A DNA stretch of 64,000 nt from Chaunax sp. Z400 (Eukaryota; Chordata; Actinopteri; Lophiiformes; Chaunacidae), in contig CM075192.1 in assembly GCA_037577475.1 (NCBI GenBank), forward strand, positions 5,777,908-5,841,907, given 5' to 3'. How positions within the stretch are numbered: the stretch's first letter is position 1; every line of letters starts with the position of its first letter. Of the stretch, positions 63,670 through 64,000 are shown piece by piece. The translations under genes were made by a program, and so were the position numbers. A model generated the notes under the pieces. It was not told the origin of the DNA. It did no database searches and saw only the letters and a program-made list of their open reading frames with translations.

Positions 63670-63895
63670 CACAAAAAAATCTCACCAACATCATCTTTTA
63701 CTCTGAAATGCACCAATGACTGTTATTTCTATGTGATGACTAAATGATGGTTATTCATAATTTGGTTGTGGGTACTTAAAAAAGTCATTTCTATGTATCA
63801 CATCCTTGTTTGTTTCAGTAGATTAGGGCTAGTGAAAGGAAAATATTGGGTTTTTTATAATTATGCGTTTCTACTGTTGCTCAGTATATTTGCAT
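63670..63895 (+). repeat. interspersed repeat family X, copy A
   Basis: Begins CACAAAAAAATCTCACCAAC and ends TTGCTCAGTATATT. It matches 51588-51800 and the reverse complement of 42575-42755. It lies next to the 5' side of the Tc1-like relic, so it could be a terminal region of that element; the solitary copies argue it also exists alone. Confidence 0.7.
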
Positions 63896-64000
63896 AGAAG
63901 TAACTATAGATATTATGCTATTTTATTTTAATCCTACTTTATGCTAAGTTGAATCATTTGTGTATATGTTCTATATGTCAAGCAATAAGGGAACTACTCA

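Overview
The window is vertebrate genomic DNA, most likely from a teleost (probably percomorph) fish. This rests on long GT/CA microsatellites, spliced coding exons with vertebrate splice sites, and a mixed set of fish-type mobile elements: Tc1-like, hAT, PIF/Harbinger, L2-like and CR1/Rex1-like LINEs, RTE-type 3' tails, tRNA-derived SINEs and solo LTRs. There is no bacterial-style gene organisation, and most open frames are chance frames in AT-rich or microsatellite DNA.

Two host genes can be supported, both in the last quarter and pointing towards each other. At 48956-50503 (+) six small, phase-compatible exons encode the C-terminal 165 residues of a small TCF/LEF-like HMG-box protein. A possible extra upstream exon lies at about 48522-48582. 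At 61608-58247 (-) three exons encode 238 residues of a short-chain dehydrogenase/reductase of the DHRS13 / retinol dehydrogenase group. Its N-terminal coenzyme-binding exon is not visible and may lie beyond 64000. In this copy the catalytic serine position reads as alanine.

Layout. 1-13900: gene-poor, with GT microsatellites, two SINE copies and a possible hAT remnant. 13910-15000: an LTR-like fragment abutting a 5'-truncated Tc1-like element. 15000-22600: non-coding, with a SINE, a 650-bp TTAGG/TTAGA/TTAGT-type pentamer array, a second LTR-like fragment and a piscine repeat. 22600-24400: a 561-bp solo LTR with a 5-bp target duplication, then a hAT fragment with a BED finger. 24400-36700: AT-rich, without genes. 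36700-38650: a decayed LINE. 38650-48500: microsatellites, a 28-bp minisatellite, Harbinger-like and unclassified repeats. 48500-51650: the HMG-box gene and a LINE tail. 53849-54430: a PIF/Harbinger-derived element with TTA target duplication. 58247-61608: the SDR gene, with L2 and RTE pieces in its introns. 62900-63900: a Tc1-like transposase relic and a member of a repeat family with two other copies in the window.

I see no evidence of a novel multi-gene system. The points most worth following are the lineage-restricted HMG-box gene with its possible duplicated exon, the serine-to-alanine change in the SDR, the telomere-like pentamer array with an internal 181-bp periodicity, and the mobile elements whose exact ends can be read.
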